From positions 964,261 to 1,028,260 of the forward strand of contig KZ111142.1 of the NCBI GenBank assembly GCA_002077045.2: a stretch of 64,000 nucleotides of DNA. Reading direction: 5' to 3'. The stretch comes from Rachicladosporium sp. CCFEE 5018. Lineage: Eukaryota; Ascomycota; Dothideomycetes; Cladosporiales; Cladosporiaceae. The notes under the pieces were generated by a model. That model saw nothing but the letters and a program-made list of their open reading frames with translations. It was not told the origin of the DNA and ran no database searches. Numbering within the stretch: position 1 is the first letter of the stretch; each line of letters starts with the position of its first letter. Of this stretch, positions 32,735-44,024 are shown piece by piece. The position numbers and the translations under genes were made by a program.

Positions 32735-33667
32735 CTATGCGGCCGCAGTAGCCTCAGCCCCCTGCTTCGCCTTCAGCTTCTCCTCGAACTTCGCAAACTC
32801 AGCCATAGCGATCTCCTCCTCCGGGTCAAGCACCTGCCGCACGCCCTTAACCTCCTCGATATAATGCATCAACATGCTCTCAATCCCATTCTTCAGCGTC
32901 ACCGTACTCGAATCACACGTCCTACACGCTCCCCTCAATTTCAACAGCACCTGCCCTTCGGCGTCGAAACCGCGGAACTCGATGTCGCCGCCGTCTTCTT
33001 GGATGGCGGGGCGGATGCGCGTTTCGAGCAGCTCGAGGATCATGTCGACGACTTCTTGGTCGGCGGGGTCGTAGACTGCGTCGGCTTCGGAGGCGGAGCT
33101 GCCTTGGCCTTCTTCGCCTTCTTTGGTTGCAACGACGTTCACAAATGACTTGCCATTCGTCACGGCCTCGGTGATGAGACTGAAGACTTCCGGCTTCACG
33201 TGCGCCCAAGGCGTCGCTGCGTCTTTCGTGATTGTGATGTAGTCTTTTCCATAGAACACACTCCTCACACCATCTACATTCATAAGCTCTGCTGCCAGCG
33301 GACTAGGGTGTGGCGGCGACAGGGTCGACCGGGGTGTGGTGTACTCGAGGAAAGTGGAGGGAAAGGAGTCCGGAAGCACATTCGTATTGGGCTTGAACTT
33401 CAGGGCGTCCGTATTAGGCGTTGGCTCAGTCTGAATGAAGATCGTGCGGCGGCTTTGCAGTGATGGGAGGGTAGGGAGGTGCCGGGACTGATATTGAGGC
33501 CTTCTGCTGGGCGCGGATAAAGGTGAGGCAGCGGATCGCGTCGTCGAGTAGCATCGCGGTGCTGTGCATCTCTGCGTGGCGATCGCTGTAGATGTGGGTT
33601 GTGGTCTGGGTGCTTTGGGGCGTTGGAGTGCCTTGCTGAGGCAGCGCATCGCTGGCTTGGTCGACAT
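32735..33667 (-). CDS. NFU1: Mitochondrial NifU-like Fe-S scaffold NFU1
   Basis: A single frame of 310 aa. An Arg/Ser/Thr-rich presequence (about residues 1-70, ending near QSRRTIFIQTE) is followed by the Nfu N-terminal domain (TPNTDALKF, MNVDGVRSVFYGKDYITITK) and the NifU-type domain (LLETRIRPAIQEDGGDIEFRG) with the cluster-binding pair CRTC at about residue 245. NFU1 delivers [4Fe-4S] clusters to lipoyl synthase, succinate dehydrogenase and aconitase-type clients in the matrix. Length and cysteine pair are as expected. A second in-frame ATG six codons in (MRCLSKALQRP) is an equally good presequence start. Confidence 0.95.
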   Translation of the reverse strand: MSTKPAMRCLSKALQRPKAPRPQPTSTAIATQRCTAPRCYSTTRSAASPLSAPSRRPQYQSRHLPTLPSLQSRRTIFIQTEPTPNTDALKFKPNTNVLPDSFPSTFLEYTTPRSTLSPPHPSPLAAELMNVDGVRSVFYGKDYITITKDAATPWAHVKPEVFSLITEAVTNGKSFVNVVATKEGEEGQGSSASEADAVYDPADQEVVDMILELLETRIRPAIQEDGGDIEFRGFDAEGQVLLKLRGACRTCDSSTVTLKNGIESMLMHYIEEVKGVRQVLDPEEEIAMAEFAKFEEKLKAKQGAEATAAA

Positions 33668-34006
33668 CGTGGTATACAGGAATGGCGTCCCTCACTTAGT
33701 CTCTGTTATGGTGGTATTCGTTTCGGTCGTGAGAAGCACAGTCGCAGTGATGAACGAAGTCGCGAACTTCACTTACCGATGACAAACTCTCGGCCAATGG
33801 CGTCATAGCATATGAAAGTCACGTGAAATGTCAGGGAGTGTACTCGGAAGGTTGAAAGCTTTTCTACATATGCCTATCCACTACAGCTCTTAGAGTACTT
33901 GCCCAAAAGGCTGCCTTGTCTGCCAGTCGCTACACCCTAGACTTTTGGTGTACAATCCCGCCCACGCCGCCAATGCCCAACGCTGCAAGCTTTGGAAATA
34001 GCCACA
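33668..34006. other. Intergenic, NFU1 promoter
   Basis: 339 bp between the NFU1 start and the SEC61 stop. It contains a CACGTG at 33820, 153 bp upstream of the NFU1 start. Confidence 0.5.
33820..33825. promoter_or_regulatory. E-box upstream of NFU1
   Basis: CACGTG within TCACGTGA, a perfect 8-bp palindrome, sits in the short region upstream of NFU1. In yeasts this core binds Cbf1-type bHLH factors. Function here is inferred. Confidence 0.3.
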
Positions 34007-35731
34007 CTAGTTGCCCATGACCATGCCCTTGAGGCCAGCCATGTCGCCCTCCTTGGCGGCGATCTCGAAGTACGAGTAGATGATGCTGTGAACTCTGTTA
34101 GCCTCTATTCGCCCCAAGCTAGAATATCTTCAGCACTCACGTAACAGCCATCAAGATTCCAGTACCGCTGCCAAGAGCACCCATCAAATCGCTCACAATC
34201 GACAGAGCGCCAATGCACGCACCACCGAAAGCTGCCGCAGTCGGGATAACACGCTTCAGCTCGCGGTACATGCTCTCATCACGATGTCCAGCCATGACCA
34301 ATCCCTGTTCCTTGAGCTGCTTCGCAACATCCCTCGGGCTCGATCCAGAAACCTCAATCCAAGTCTTGCTGAAAGCCGCACAAGCTACGATCATGTAAGT
34401 CATGAACACAGCGGTATGAATGGGATCGAGAAGCGCATCCGTGACGTTGAGAGGCGGGCTCATGTAGTAGACCAGACCAGAGGTAGGCAAGACTTGGGCA
34501 CTGCCTTCGCGGGCTTCCCAGACACCGATGAGCTTGACGAGGAGGTTCTCGGGGAGCTTGTTGTAGAGCATTTGGCTGACGAGGAAGACGTTGGACGAGA
34601 GGGCGGATTGCAGCATGATGGGCATGTTGGAGGTGTAGAAGAGGCGGACGGGGTAAGAGCCGCGCATGCCACGCTGGCGGGAGGACTTGACGGGGATCTC
34701 GACGCGGAAGCCTGGAATGTTGTCAGTACTGAGTCGCGGGATCTGATACTGCGTGACGTACCCTGGAGGTAGATGACAGCCGAGAACACGATGACAGTCG
34801 CAAGCAAGTTGCTGATGTTCGGCAGACTCTGACGGTAAAACGCCTCGCGCAGCGCAAGCTGCTTGTTCGGCCAGGTGATCAGGAGATGCACAAGGGCAAT
34901 AATCGCACCCTCGAACTCAGGTCCACGTCCGGTGTTGACAGTCGTGGGCGAGAAAGCCTTCCAGAGAATCGACTCGCAGATGTTCGTGGCGATGAAGAGC
35001 GAGATACCGCTGCCAATACCGTAGCCCTTCTGTAGAAGCTCATCAAGCAAGATTACAACAAGAGCAGCAGTCAGAAGCTGGACAACGAGGAGCACGCAGA
35101 TACCAGCACCGAGATCGGATGGGAGACCATACAAGCCAGTAGCGACGAAGACGATAGCTTGGCCGAGTGACAGGATGATAGCGAGAAGCTTTTGTGCGGT
35201 CTGGTACAACTCGCGGTCGGATTTGAGGTCGAGGTTGACATCGATGAGGTGGGTTCCAGCTAGCAGCTGAAATACCATGCCGGAGGAGATGATGGGTGTG
35301 ATACCGAGTTCCATGAGTGTTCCGCGATTACTTGCCATCATCATTCGTAGCCAGTATAGAGGGTCGGAGGTGTCTGGTGTCCCCTGTCAATGCTTGTTCC
35401 GTCTCTCTCTCGCTTCGACTCTTGGTGCTCACCTGAAGACACAATGCCGTACAGTGGCATCTGGCTCATCACCAAGAAGATGACCAGCGTGACGGACGTC
35501 CATACTATCCGTTGTTGGAAGGGTACTTTGGTCTCGGGGACTTGGACTTCGGGAATCACGGGGGTGAACGGTTTGACGAGGTCGAGGAAGCGGACTGTAA
35601 GGTGAGATTGATCAGCTATTGCTCATTGAAGCTCCACAGCCATTGCGACGCCATAGAGATCATTCGTCTGTCCGCGGCCACGTGCGCATGCATTGCTCGA
35701 GGTTATGGGGGTGGTACATACGTCCACTCAT
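34007..35731 (-). CDS. SEC61: Sec61 alpha, ER translocon channel
   Basis: Five exons (35731-35722, 35594-35433, 35373-34762, 34711-34141, 34085-34007) encode 477 aa; all four introns (127, 59, 50 and 55 bp) restore the frame. The first exon is only 10 nt (Met-Ser-Gly plus one base). Diagnostic stretches are RFLDLVKPFTP, VMSQMPLYGIVSS, ELGITPIISSGMVFQLLAG, GSGISLFIATNICESILWKA, KTWIEVSGSSPRDVAKQL and PTAAAFGGACIGAL, spread over ten membrane helices. It is the pore of the Sec61 complex for co- and post-translational import of proteins into the ER. The length matches fungal orthologues. Confidence 0.97.
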
Positions 35732-36177
35732 GATTGCGGTGGCTCGCCGGAGCTACGAATTCGATCTCTACTCCAATCAATCGTGCAAGAGGTCCGTCAA
35801 TGTGGAGAAGAGGTAAGGAAGGAGCGTCGAGGGTGAAGTGAAGTTGTCGCACCAGAGGTCTCGTGGCATCAATATTTGACGGGGAACACAGCTGCCAGGT
35901 GTCTGGAGTTCAGGCACGGCTTCTCCACAGTCTTGGCGGATAATCTCGTGGATGGCATTGAACATCACTCCTTCTCGCATAAATCACTTTCACCTAAGAC
36001 ACTAGGACACTCCGCAGGGCCACGTGTGCCACAGTGATGTACAGTCTTGCAGCTATCGCAGTTGTCTATCGTAATGTACAGCCGTAGGTGCATTCCCAAA
36101 ACGCCATGCTGCCAGCTCAGGAAACCGTCTTTGTCCACCCCAGGGGCCGATGGGCCATCTCAGAAATCCACCCCAAA
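35732..36177. other. Intergenic, SEC61 promoter
   Basis: 446 bp upstream of SEC61 and downstream of the dicarboxylate carrier stop. A CACGTGTG is at 36021. Nothing else recognised. Confidence 0.5.
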
Positions 36178-37238
36178 TCAAGGCTCCTCCCAACCCTTCC
36201 ACTTCCGCCACAACTTCTTATGCTGTTCCAGGAACATGAAAGTAGCAATAGTGTGCGGTCCCAACCTGATGAAACTCGGCACCCAGCCCTTAAATACCCA
36301 CGAAAACCCCTCCTGCTTCGTCACCCGCGCAAGCAGCGTCCACACAGCCTCGTTCGTCTTCGCAGTCATGATCCGCGTCTTGATCACATCCACAGGACTG
36401 CACACCGTCGTCGCCACGAAACCCGCCATAAAGGACGCGGTGAAGTGGGTGTACAGATTATCGCCCATGCTCGTCCGCCGCAGTAGCTCAGACTTGAAGA
36501 TGTCGTAACTAGCGAGCTGGGAGGCGGTCATGAGGACTGCGCGGAGGCTGTTGGGCCAGACTGCGCGGAAGAGACTGGCGACGCCTTCCTCCTTGATCAT
36601 TCGACTGAGCCCGTCAATTGCGTTCTTGTAGTTCCGCCGATCTGCTGCGGGTAGAGCTGCGTCGTTCTGCATGCGGACGTTGAGAATGTCGGCTGGGTTG
36701 CCGGCGATGCCGCCGAGGAAACCGGAGGCTGAGGCCATTCCGACTAGGGCCGGGAAGGACGGCTTTTCCTTTGCGGTCGTGAAGACTTCTTTGAGCTCCT
36801 CATACACTCCGAAGCGGGTGGTGCTGTAGGTCATCTGTCGGAGAAGGGAGGCGGATAGCTGTCGCCGTTGGAGTCAGCGGAGCTATGCTGCGCGTGTATG
36901 CGGACAATGCTTACTCCGGCATAGATCCCCGCTATGCCATCTGCCTTGACAATGTGTGTGAAAGTCTGCAGCATGTTCTTCCGAGCTCCATCATGCGCCT
37001 GTGTTTGCAATCTGACCTTCACCGTGTTAGCTGAGCTGTACTTGGAGCCAATGGCTTGCAACATTTCGTACCTTGACTGCAAACCTCGTCAGAACACTTC
37101 CCACTCTCCTGATAGATCGTCTGACTTACTCAGATCCAGCGGATGCGTCACGCAGGCCGCGAAACAACTCGCACTCCCTCCAAACCACAGCGGGTAGTGA
37201 TGCGGGCCATGCTGGGTGGCTGTCGGGGCTTTGGACAT
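36178..37238 (-). CDS. DIC1: Mitochondrial dicarboxylate carrier (DIC1-type)
   Basis: Five exons (37238-37130, 37076-37072, 37016-36915, 36858-36178) if the 5-nt block is counted as its own exon, so four coding blocks with three introns of 53, 55 and 56 bp; they encode 298 aa, the length of yeast Dic1. The three carrier repeats each have their signature: HPLDLIKVRLQTQ (assembled across the microexon), GNPADILNVRMQND and CSPVDVIKTRIMTA. RQMTYSTTRFGVYEE is typical of the dicarboxylate/2-oxoglutarate carrier subgroup. The protein exchanges malate or succinate for phosphate across the inner mitochondrial membrane. Assignment to dicarboxylate rather than another C4 carrier rests on overall similarity recalled from the family. 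Confidence 0.9.
37072..37076 (-). other. 5-nt microexon of the dicarboxylate carrier
   Basis: The 5 bases TCAAG complete the Ile codon left open by exon 1 and supply the Lys of the signature PLDLIKVR. They are flanked by a 53-bp intron (GTAAGT..TTGCAG) and a 55-bp intron (GTACGA..GTGAAG). No other combination of sites in this stretch keeps both the frame and the signature. Confidence 0.75.
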
Positions 37239-37535
37239 GCTCTACTTCAGCGCATAGCTTGAGTGAGCGACACAACTCCAGGCCGAGTGGAGTTGAGATA
37301 GCACTAAGAGTATGTATATGGGTGTATACGGCTGATCGCGGATTTGTACTTCGCGACTTGCAGCTTTAGCACCGAACTTAGCGCAATGATGTAGGCGGCT
37401 CTGGCCGTTATTTCCTGCCGCGAAGCGAGCCACGTGTAGAGTGACAGAAGTCGCGACCGGACATGGAAACCGTCAGGTTGAGGTCGACATATCAATGCTA
37501 CATGTCTCGTGCACTTTAACGACAGTACAGACGAG
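37239..37535. other. Divergent promoter, DIC1 / mitochondrial PheRS
   Basis: About 300 bp between two divergent genes for mitochondrial proteins. CACGTG occurs at 37431, 193 bp from the DIC1 start and 100 bp from the PheRS start, so it could serve both. Confidence 0.45.
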
Positions 37536-39271
37536 ATGATCCTGCGGAATCCGAATGCTTCGATATGGGCGTTGCCCGCTGGAGTGCAATGGTCCGTCCG
37601 ACAATCGACACGAGCGACCCTGAGACTCTCTAGACAGGCTTCCTCAGGTAAGAAGACCTCTCATATGAGACTAGTATGGACAGTTGCCACGTTCCGATTT
37701 CACACGATAACCCACATACCTGTCATGGAGATCGAACACTACTGGAGTCGCTCGTACGGCAGTCCCTTTGCATCGACTTGACGGCCGTAATAGTGATCAC
37801 CTTGCTATTGACCGCCAGGTCTGAGCCCCGGGAATAAGTCTGGCTATCACAACATTGAACCTACTGACTGGTAGTAGCTACAACAAGCAACGCCGACCAC
37901 GGCCTCACGATCAATGGCACCACCTACGCTACAGACTCGTGGACTAATGTACCGCCATCCATTCTCGCCCAGTATGGGCGGAGACTCCACATCCAGTCAA
38001 ATCACCCCATCTCGATCACCAGGAAGCTGATTGAGTCTCGATTCCCTGCTTTCCAAAATCGCAACGAGCTTCCAGCGGTAGTGACAGTCGATCAAAACTT
38101 CGACTCGCTTGGTTTCACTCAGGATCACCCAGGTCGAAGCCGGACCGACACCTACTACATCAACAAAGACACTCTGCTGAGGACTCATACCTCGGCTCAT
38201 GAAGTGGATGTCTTTCGAGCCAACACTAGTGATGGCTACACGATCTCGGCAGACGTGTATCGTAGAGACGCAGTTGATCGAAGCCACTACCCTGTCTTCC
38301 ATCAGATGGAAGGTGCCTTGACGTGGGATCGCAATGCGTCTAGCTCGAGCAAGGATCTCGCTGAGACCATAATGTCAAGCCTGGAGAAGCTACCTAAGCA
38401 CGATCTCGTAGTCGAAGATCCGAACCCGCCTTTTCACGAGGAGCGCAATCCGCTGCAGACAAAGTATCACACGCCGGAGGAGGCGAAAGCAGTCGCTGCT
38501 CACCTCAAGCGCTCACTTGAGGACATGGTGGTCACCATCTTCGCTGCAGCTGACAAAGCTCTAGTAGCAACTGGCCAGGGTGCTCAAGGCGAACAGGAGC
38601 CTCTCAAGGTCCGCTGGGTTGAGGCATTCTTCCCACACACATCGCCATCATGGGAATTGGAAGTGTGGTGGCGGGGCGACTGGCTTGAGGTGCTAGGCTG
38701 CGGTGTCATTGATCAGCCTCTGCTCAATCGCGCTGGTGTGTCATCTCGAGTCGGCTGGGCGTTTGGCATTGGACTGGAGCGGATCGCAATGTTGCTGTTC
38801 GGCATCCCGGACATACGCCTGTTCTGGAGCAAAGACCAGCGGTTCCTGAGCCAATTCGATGAGTCGCAGCCGATCCGGCGATTCCAGCCATTCAGCAAAT
38901 ATCCTGCGGCACCTCGAGACGTTGCGTTCTGGCTACCAAAGTCTGAAGCGCCAGTAGTCGCAGATACCAAGGCTTCGAGCACCTCTGCCCCATCGCCAGC
39001 CGGTGGCCAGCTCACCGAGCCATCTGCGACCGACACACCATCGTTCCACGAGAACGACCTGATGGAGGTTGTGCGAAACGCTGCTGGCGACGCCGTGGAA
39101 GATGTGAGCCTGATTGATAGCTTCAAGCATCCGAAGACTGGGAGGCAAAGTCTGTGCTATCGGGTAACGTACCGCAGTCTTGAGAAGACGTTGACTACTG
39201 AAGAAGCGAACGAGCTGCATGAGCAGATCCGGCAGGAACTCGTATCGAAGTTTGGCGTGGAGCTGCGATGA
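37536..39271 (+). CDS. MSF1: Mitochondrial phenylalanyl-tRNA synthetase
   Basis: Two exons: 37536-37647 and 37875-39271, with a 227-bp intron, encoding 502 aa. Exon 1 supplies a presequence (ALPAGVQWSVRQSTRATLRL, SRQASSG). The catalytic core follows with the class II motifs HPISITRKLIESRF, the motif 2 region around DTYYINKDTLLRTHTSAHE, VRWVEAFFPHTSPSWELEVWW and the motif 3 region GWAFGIGLERIAMLLFGIPD. The C-terminal 100 residues are the anticodon-binding FDX-ACB domain (FSKYPAAPRDVAFWLP to the end). It charges mitochondrial tRNA-Phe as a monomer. The acceptor reads TAGTAG, so a 3-nt alternative (exon from 37878) would drop one Val. The upstream exon is chosen by phase and its leader character. 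Confidence 0.92.
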
Positions 39272-39472
39272 TCCCTGTGTGATCTTACCGCTCTCGTTGT
39301 ATATATATGTACCAACACCCTGCTCCCTGTTAGTCAACTCGCAGCTATTTTCTTGCGAGCTTCGACGATGAAGTCAATGCCAAGCCTTGATGTCTACTGC
39401 ACCTCAAGGGACCTCATGTTCCACACCATCATACTTGCCACTTTCGCCATCTTGCCGCGAGCATCTCTCGTC

Positions 39473-39981
39473 ATGTTTCCCTCTCTCCCTCTTCGCGCAA
39501 CACTCGACCCCTACGCCCTCCCCAAACCCCCCCTCACCACCCAGCCTACCCCATCCCTCTCACCCAACTTCCCCTACACCTGGCAATCAAATCCCTATAC
39601 TTCGAAGCGCACCTGGCCTCCCCACTTCGACTCGCTCTCACCTAAACACCGCTTCTCATTAGAACGCCGCTACCGCCGTCGTGCGAAGTTGAAGTGGGCT
39701 AGGCCGACGTGGACGAAGGGCGTGAAGCTGGCGCAATGGGGGAGTATACTCTTCGTGACTGTGTATGGGGTGCTGTTTATGGAGGGGCCGGAGGGGCAGA
39801 AGGGGGTGTTTAGTGGGGTGAGTGGTATCATGATGGGAGGGGAACTTGCAATGAAGGGCTGTGCTGACAGGTGGTGTAGATTCGGAAGTGGTATGAGGAG
39901 CAAGCGGAATTGACAGCGGGCACAAGGGGAGGGAATATGGTGGAGGAGTCCCGCCCAATCGTCAAATCTGCCACTGTATGA
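39473..39981 (+). CDS. Small conserved fungal membrane protein
   Basis: Two exons (39473-39817 and 39880-39981) with a 62-bp intron in phase 0 encode about 148 aa. The start at 39473 (MFPSLPLRATLDPYALPKPP) is preferred over in-frame ATGs up to 39353. A Pro-rich N-terminal part and a basic segment (RRYRRRAKLKWARPTWTKG) precede one transmembrane helix (GSILFVTVYGVLFM). The second exon gives IRKWYEEQAELTAG and a polar tail. I recall this pattern in unnamed Pezizomycotina proteins; a mitochondrial inner-membrane role is possible but not shown. Its stop lies 47 bp before repeat copy B. Confidence 0.7.
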
Positions 39982-40217
39982 TTGCTCATCCGACCGGCGA
40001 GCCGCCCCCAGGTACAAGGCTATAAGCATCAGCGATCCTTTCACCGGGCCAGTGCAACACGTTGAGCCGCATGGATGGCATCAAGATTTTCGACATTCTC
40101 AGCATCTCACCCACGCGACGCCACAGTATTCGGCACCTACAGGAGGCAGGAGCATCCTAATTGGATGCCTGCATTAGACACAGCTGGCGACCGATTAAGA
40201 TGCCCTCATCGTAATTC

Positions 40218-41213
40218 ATGGACCACTCACGGACGTGCCTGGGCTTTGCCTGTCCCTCCTCGCATCTTCATGATGCTACGGACACTTCGCGTCGCGCTCT
40301 AGGCAAATCTGGACAAGGACACTGCGAGACTGTTTGGTCACTGACTGAATGCTATATGTATCCGCGTGTCGTCCTGCGGCGATGCACATCTCTGAATTCA
40401 CTGACGTCCTCAATGATGCGCCTCATTCGCTGTACGCTCCCAGCTAGCCTCGCCGTCCTGTGCATTCGGAAGTCTTCTGCCCTGGAGTGCCCATCTATGC
40501 TATCTACGCTCGATCGGCCCTTCGGCGAAGCTCGCGAACGTCTGGTCCGCATCGACGAGAATGTGCCGTGGCAAGAATTGATAGATGATCTTCACTCTCT
40601 TCGCGAGATCGCTCTCGGTGGCCGCGGTGATATGGCATGTCGCTTAGCACTTGCAGCTGCCGAGAACCAGCTACACTACTACCGTCACATTACAGATCGC
40701 CGCCTTGGATTGCTTGCTGCAGCTCACGTCGCGAACACATCCTACCACGCCGAAAAGGCAGCCGCCGCTACCAAAGTCGGACGCGATTACGGCGGCCATC
40801 AGGAAGTTCTGCCTCGTGCGAACTTGCTGATGATTCAAGCTGTCTGTGTTGAGCCTCAGCTCAATGCAACAGAGATGATCGCGGTCGTACAGGCAGTCAA
40901 ACTTGCGTGTAGCGGACATGTCATGCTCAATTCCGCGCTTGTCCAACAGGCGCAGTGCACGCTCCCAAGCGCAGTGTTTGCAAAGTGTACAGGACAAGGC
41001 TTCGGCACGCACGTTTCTCCAAGCGACACATTAGGTGTTGACGCCGAAAACACACAAAACCCCGCGGACGATGAGATTGACAACACTGCAAATTCCGGAC
41101 CCGCTACCGCAACTGATCTGGGAACAAGCGTAGTCGCTACGAGGCAGTCGAAGCAGTGGTCTATCTTGCCCTTGTGGTGTCGCCGCTGGAATAGAGGGCA
41201 TGAAGAGTTATAG
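40218..41213 (+). CDS. Unrecognised ORF, copy B
   Basis: Identical in translation to the frame at 190-1185. Same caveats: no recognised family, Ala-rich helical middle, doubtful first 65 residues. In an assembled genome it would be counted as a second paralogue, but identity suggests a single locus duplicated during assembly or very recently. Confidence 0.3.
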   Translation: MDHSRTCLGFACPSSHLHDATDTSRRALGKSGQGHCETVWSLTECYMYPRVVLRRCTSLNSLTSSMMRLIRCTLPASLAVLCIRKSSALECPSMLSTLDRPFGEARERLVRIDENVPWQELIDDLHSLREIALGGRGDMACRLALAAAENQLHYYRHITDRRLGLLAAAHVANTSYHAEKAAAATKVGRDYGGHQEVLPRANLLMIQAVCVEPQLNATEMIAVVQAVKLACSGHVMLNSALVQQAQCTLPSAVFAKCTGQGFGTHVSPSDTLGVDAENTQNPADDEIDNTANSGPATATDLGTSVVATRQSKQWSILPLWCRRWNRGHEEL

Positions 41214-42114
41214 CTACGTTATGGGCTGCTGAACTTGATGAATTGACGATGAGCTTGACGTCCGCATCACAACATGAATGCTGTTGTCATGCTGGCAACG
41301 CGAATAATTGTAACGGGGAAAGCCGAGAAGGCATATCAGTGTTAGGAAGCAGCGAGACATAGCAGTGCCCACAGCCGGCTTGGATAGAATCGCTGTTACG
41401 TTGACCATCCAGCGCACATCTCCACGTCCTCAGTACCTCGTTCTTTTAGATTGAGTATCTTTGCTCATGACTCGTACCAGCATCCAGCCGCATTCTCAGT
41501 CCCAAGATCTCGCACTTTAGCCGGTCGCTTTCACTCAATATCCGTACCTGCATATCGTGACGTCCCCACACCACCACGAGCTTGGGCAGATGTGGAAGCT
41601 GGAGAAAGCTCTGGAGGAAGCGGGGAGAACGTGGTTGTGGAGTTGGCCTGCCGGTTGTTCCTGCACGCATAGCTCAATTGATTAGCTTCCCATGATCTCG
41701 ACGAAGATCTTGCTCGCCGATCCCCTGTTCCTGGGTATCACAACAACCTGGATCAAAGCCTCAGCTATTGCGGCAATCGGTATGAACAACACAATGCCTC
41801 CAGTGGGCAGGACCAGGGGCAGACGCCACAGCTGAGCTTGTTACGATCAAGAACTTCCAAGATCCGGCAGACCGCTCTCGTAATGCACAGCACAGGCTAA
41901 TTGTTAATCAATAGTACGACGGGCCGCTGACTGATGGCATCATGAAGCATGTGAGTCCAGATGCTCGGAGGGGTATGGCTGTCAAGTCAGTTCAGCCGCG
42001 AGGCAAGCTCTGCCGAGTTCGCAGCACGATGCAGGTACTGGAAGCTACAAAGGCAACGAGCTGCCCTTGACTTCAACAGACAAGGCATCAATCGCAGGCT
42101 CACTGAAAGCAAAC
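41214..42114. other. Intergenic, copy B
   Basis: Counterpart of 1186-2086. Nothing recognised. Confidence 0.5.
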
Positions 42115-43676
42115 ATGGCCGTTCGAAGCACCACCATCGTTGCGGCGCTCGCAGCGCTTGCTGAAGCCAATTGGGGCGGAGGCTACAACAGCGGCCCTGT
42201 CGTCTCGGTCAACACTCAGCAAAAGTACCAGGTATACGATGGCATTGGTGTCTCCGAGGCTTTCCAGCGTTCGCTCGTCATCCACGAGCTGGACACCCCG
42301 TCTCAGACCAAGGTTCTGGACTACCTGTTTAGCAAAACCAAGGGAATTGGCATGACCATCCTCCGCAATGGGCTTGGTTCCTCGCCTGATCAGCCATTCG
42401 ATCTGATGAAGTCGATCGCACCCACCGCACCGAGATCGAACAGCAGTCAGCTGAACTTCATTCCCCTTCCTCGCGAGGATCAATACCAGGTCTGGCTCTC
42501 GTACCAGGCCATCTCGCGCGGTGTGGACACCATCTACGCTGATGCATGGTCTGCCGACGGGTACATGAAGACCAACAGTGAGTTTGAAAGGTTCCCGATC
42601 GGCGGGATCGGTTACTGATCTGTGATAGACACCGAGAACTACGGAGGCTACCTCTGCGGTGTGACCGGCACCAACTGTGCCAGCGGCGACTGGAGGCAGT
42701 CGTACGCCAACAAGATTGTCAAGTACATCCAGGACTATGAGGCCCTCGGCATCAAGGTCAAATACGTCGGCTTCCTGAACGAGCCCGATCTCAACACCAC
42801 CTACGCCTCCATGCAGTCCGACGGCCGCCAAGCCGCAGACTTTATCGAGGTTCTCTACCCCACGCTCAAGCGTGCCGGCCTCCAGACCCAGATCGCTTGC
42901 TGCGACGGCTCTGGCTGGGAGCAGAATCGCGAGCGCCTCACTGGCATTCAGCAAGCTGGTGACGAGGACAAGCTTGGTCTTGTTACTGCTCACGGATACT
43001 CTTCCAAGCCCGGAGCGCCCTTCAACACTTCCAAGCACGTCTGGCAGACCGAGTGGTCATCTTTCGACCCGATCAACTACAAGTGGTACACCAAAGAGAA
43101 CTACCAGTCTGATGGTCTCACCTGGGCGAACTATGTGCAGCAGGGCTTCTCCCGCAGCAACATGAACGGGTTCCTCTACTGGTGGGGTGCGGCGAACACC
43201 ACGGTACGTTTCTCATTTCATCTAATCACTTCACGTCTATACAACCATCCATCATCCTCACTCCTTACTGACAATGCCTCCAGGACAACCAATCCCTCCT
43301 ATTCATCAACAACACTAGCGAAGTGAAGGTTACAAAGCGTCTCTGGGCCTTTGCTCACTTCGGCTCCCGCTTCGTCCGCGTAGGCGCCAACCGCGTCTCC
43401 GCATCCGTAGCAGGCGGCGATGGCCTTCTCAACGTCACTGCGTTCGCCAACACCGACGGCTCGCGCGCTGTGCAAGTCATAAACAACGGCAACAACACCG
43501 AGACCGTCACGCTTCAAGGCGTGCAGTACCATGGTAAGGTTACGACGGTGTTGACGAACGAGGCTAACGACTTGACGTACGGAGTTGCGAGGAACCAGAG
43601 GGGCGCTGTGAGTGCTGTGGTGCCTGGGAAGAGCTTGTTGAGCTTTTACATCGAGTCAAATGGTCACGGCTGGTAG
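42115..43676 (+). CDS. Secreted GH30 glycoside hydrolase, copy B
   Basis: Same exon structure as copy A: 42115-42577, 42629-43203, 43284-43676, encoding the same 476-aa secreted enzyme with catalytic glutamates in FLNEPDLN and WQTEWSSF. I see no difference in the encoded protein. This is the copy inside unbroken sequence and is the better reference. Confidence 0.88.
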
Positions 43677-44024
43677 GAGTGTATGAGCTTAACGACGATG
43701 AATGGTTTGCACGATCCAAAAAGCGACGCCAGACTCGCGAGGAGAGATTAGTATATTGTAGACGACATGTTCGTACGTAGCAACTCAACGTCGTATTGCT
43801 ATACACACTATCCTGTTCACTTCGCGGGTATATATACGGTATTCTTGGTGCCTCGCAAGAGCTTGCAGACCTTCATCACCGCGCGCGTACCTCGAACGCA
43901 CTGGAATACAGTGCTGCCCGATCAGGCCTCCAGTGCCAGGATTGTAGGTCATCGATGGCGGCAGTGCATAGGTCTTGAGTGATATACATTACTAGGTCGT
44001 GACTTGCGTGTGCTCCAGGCATGC

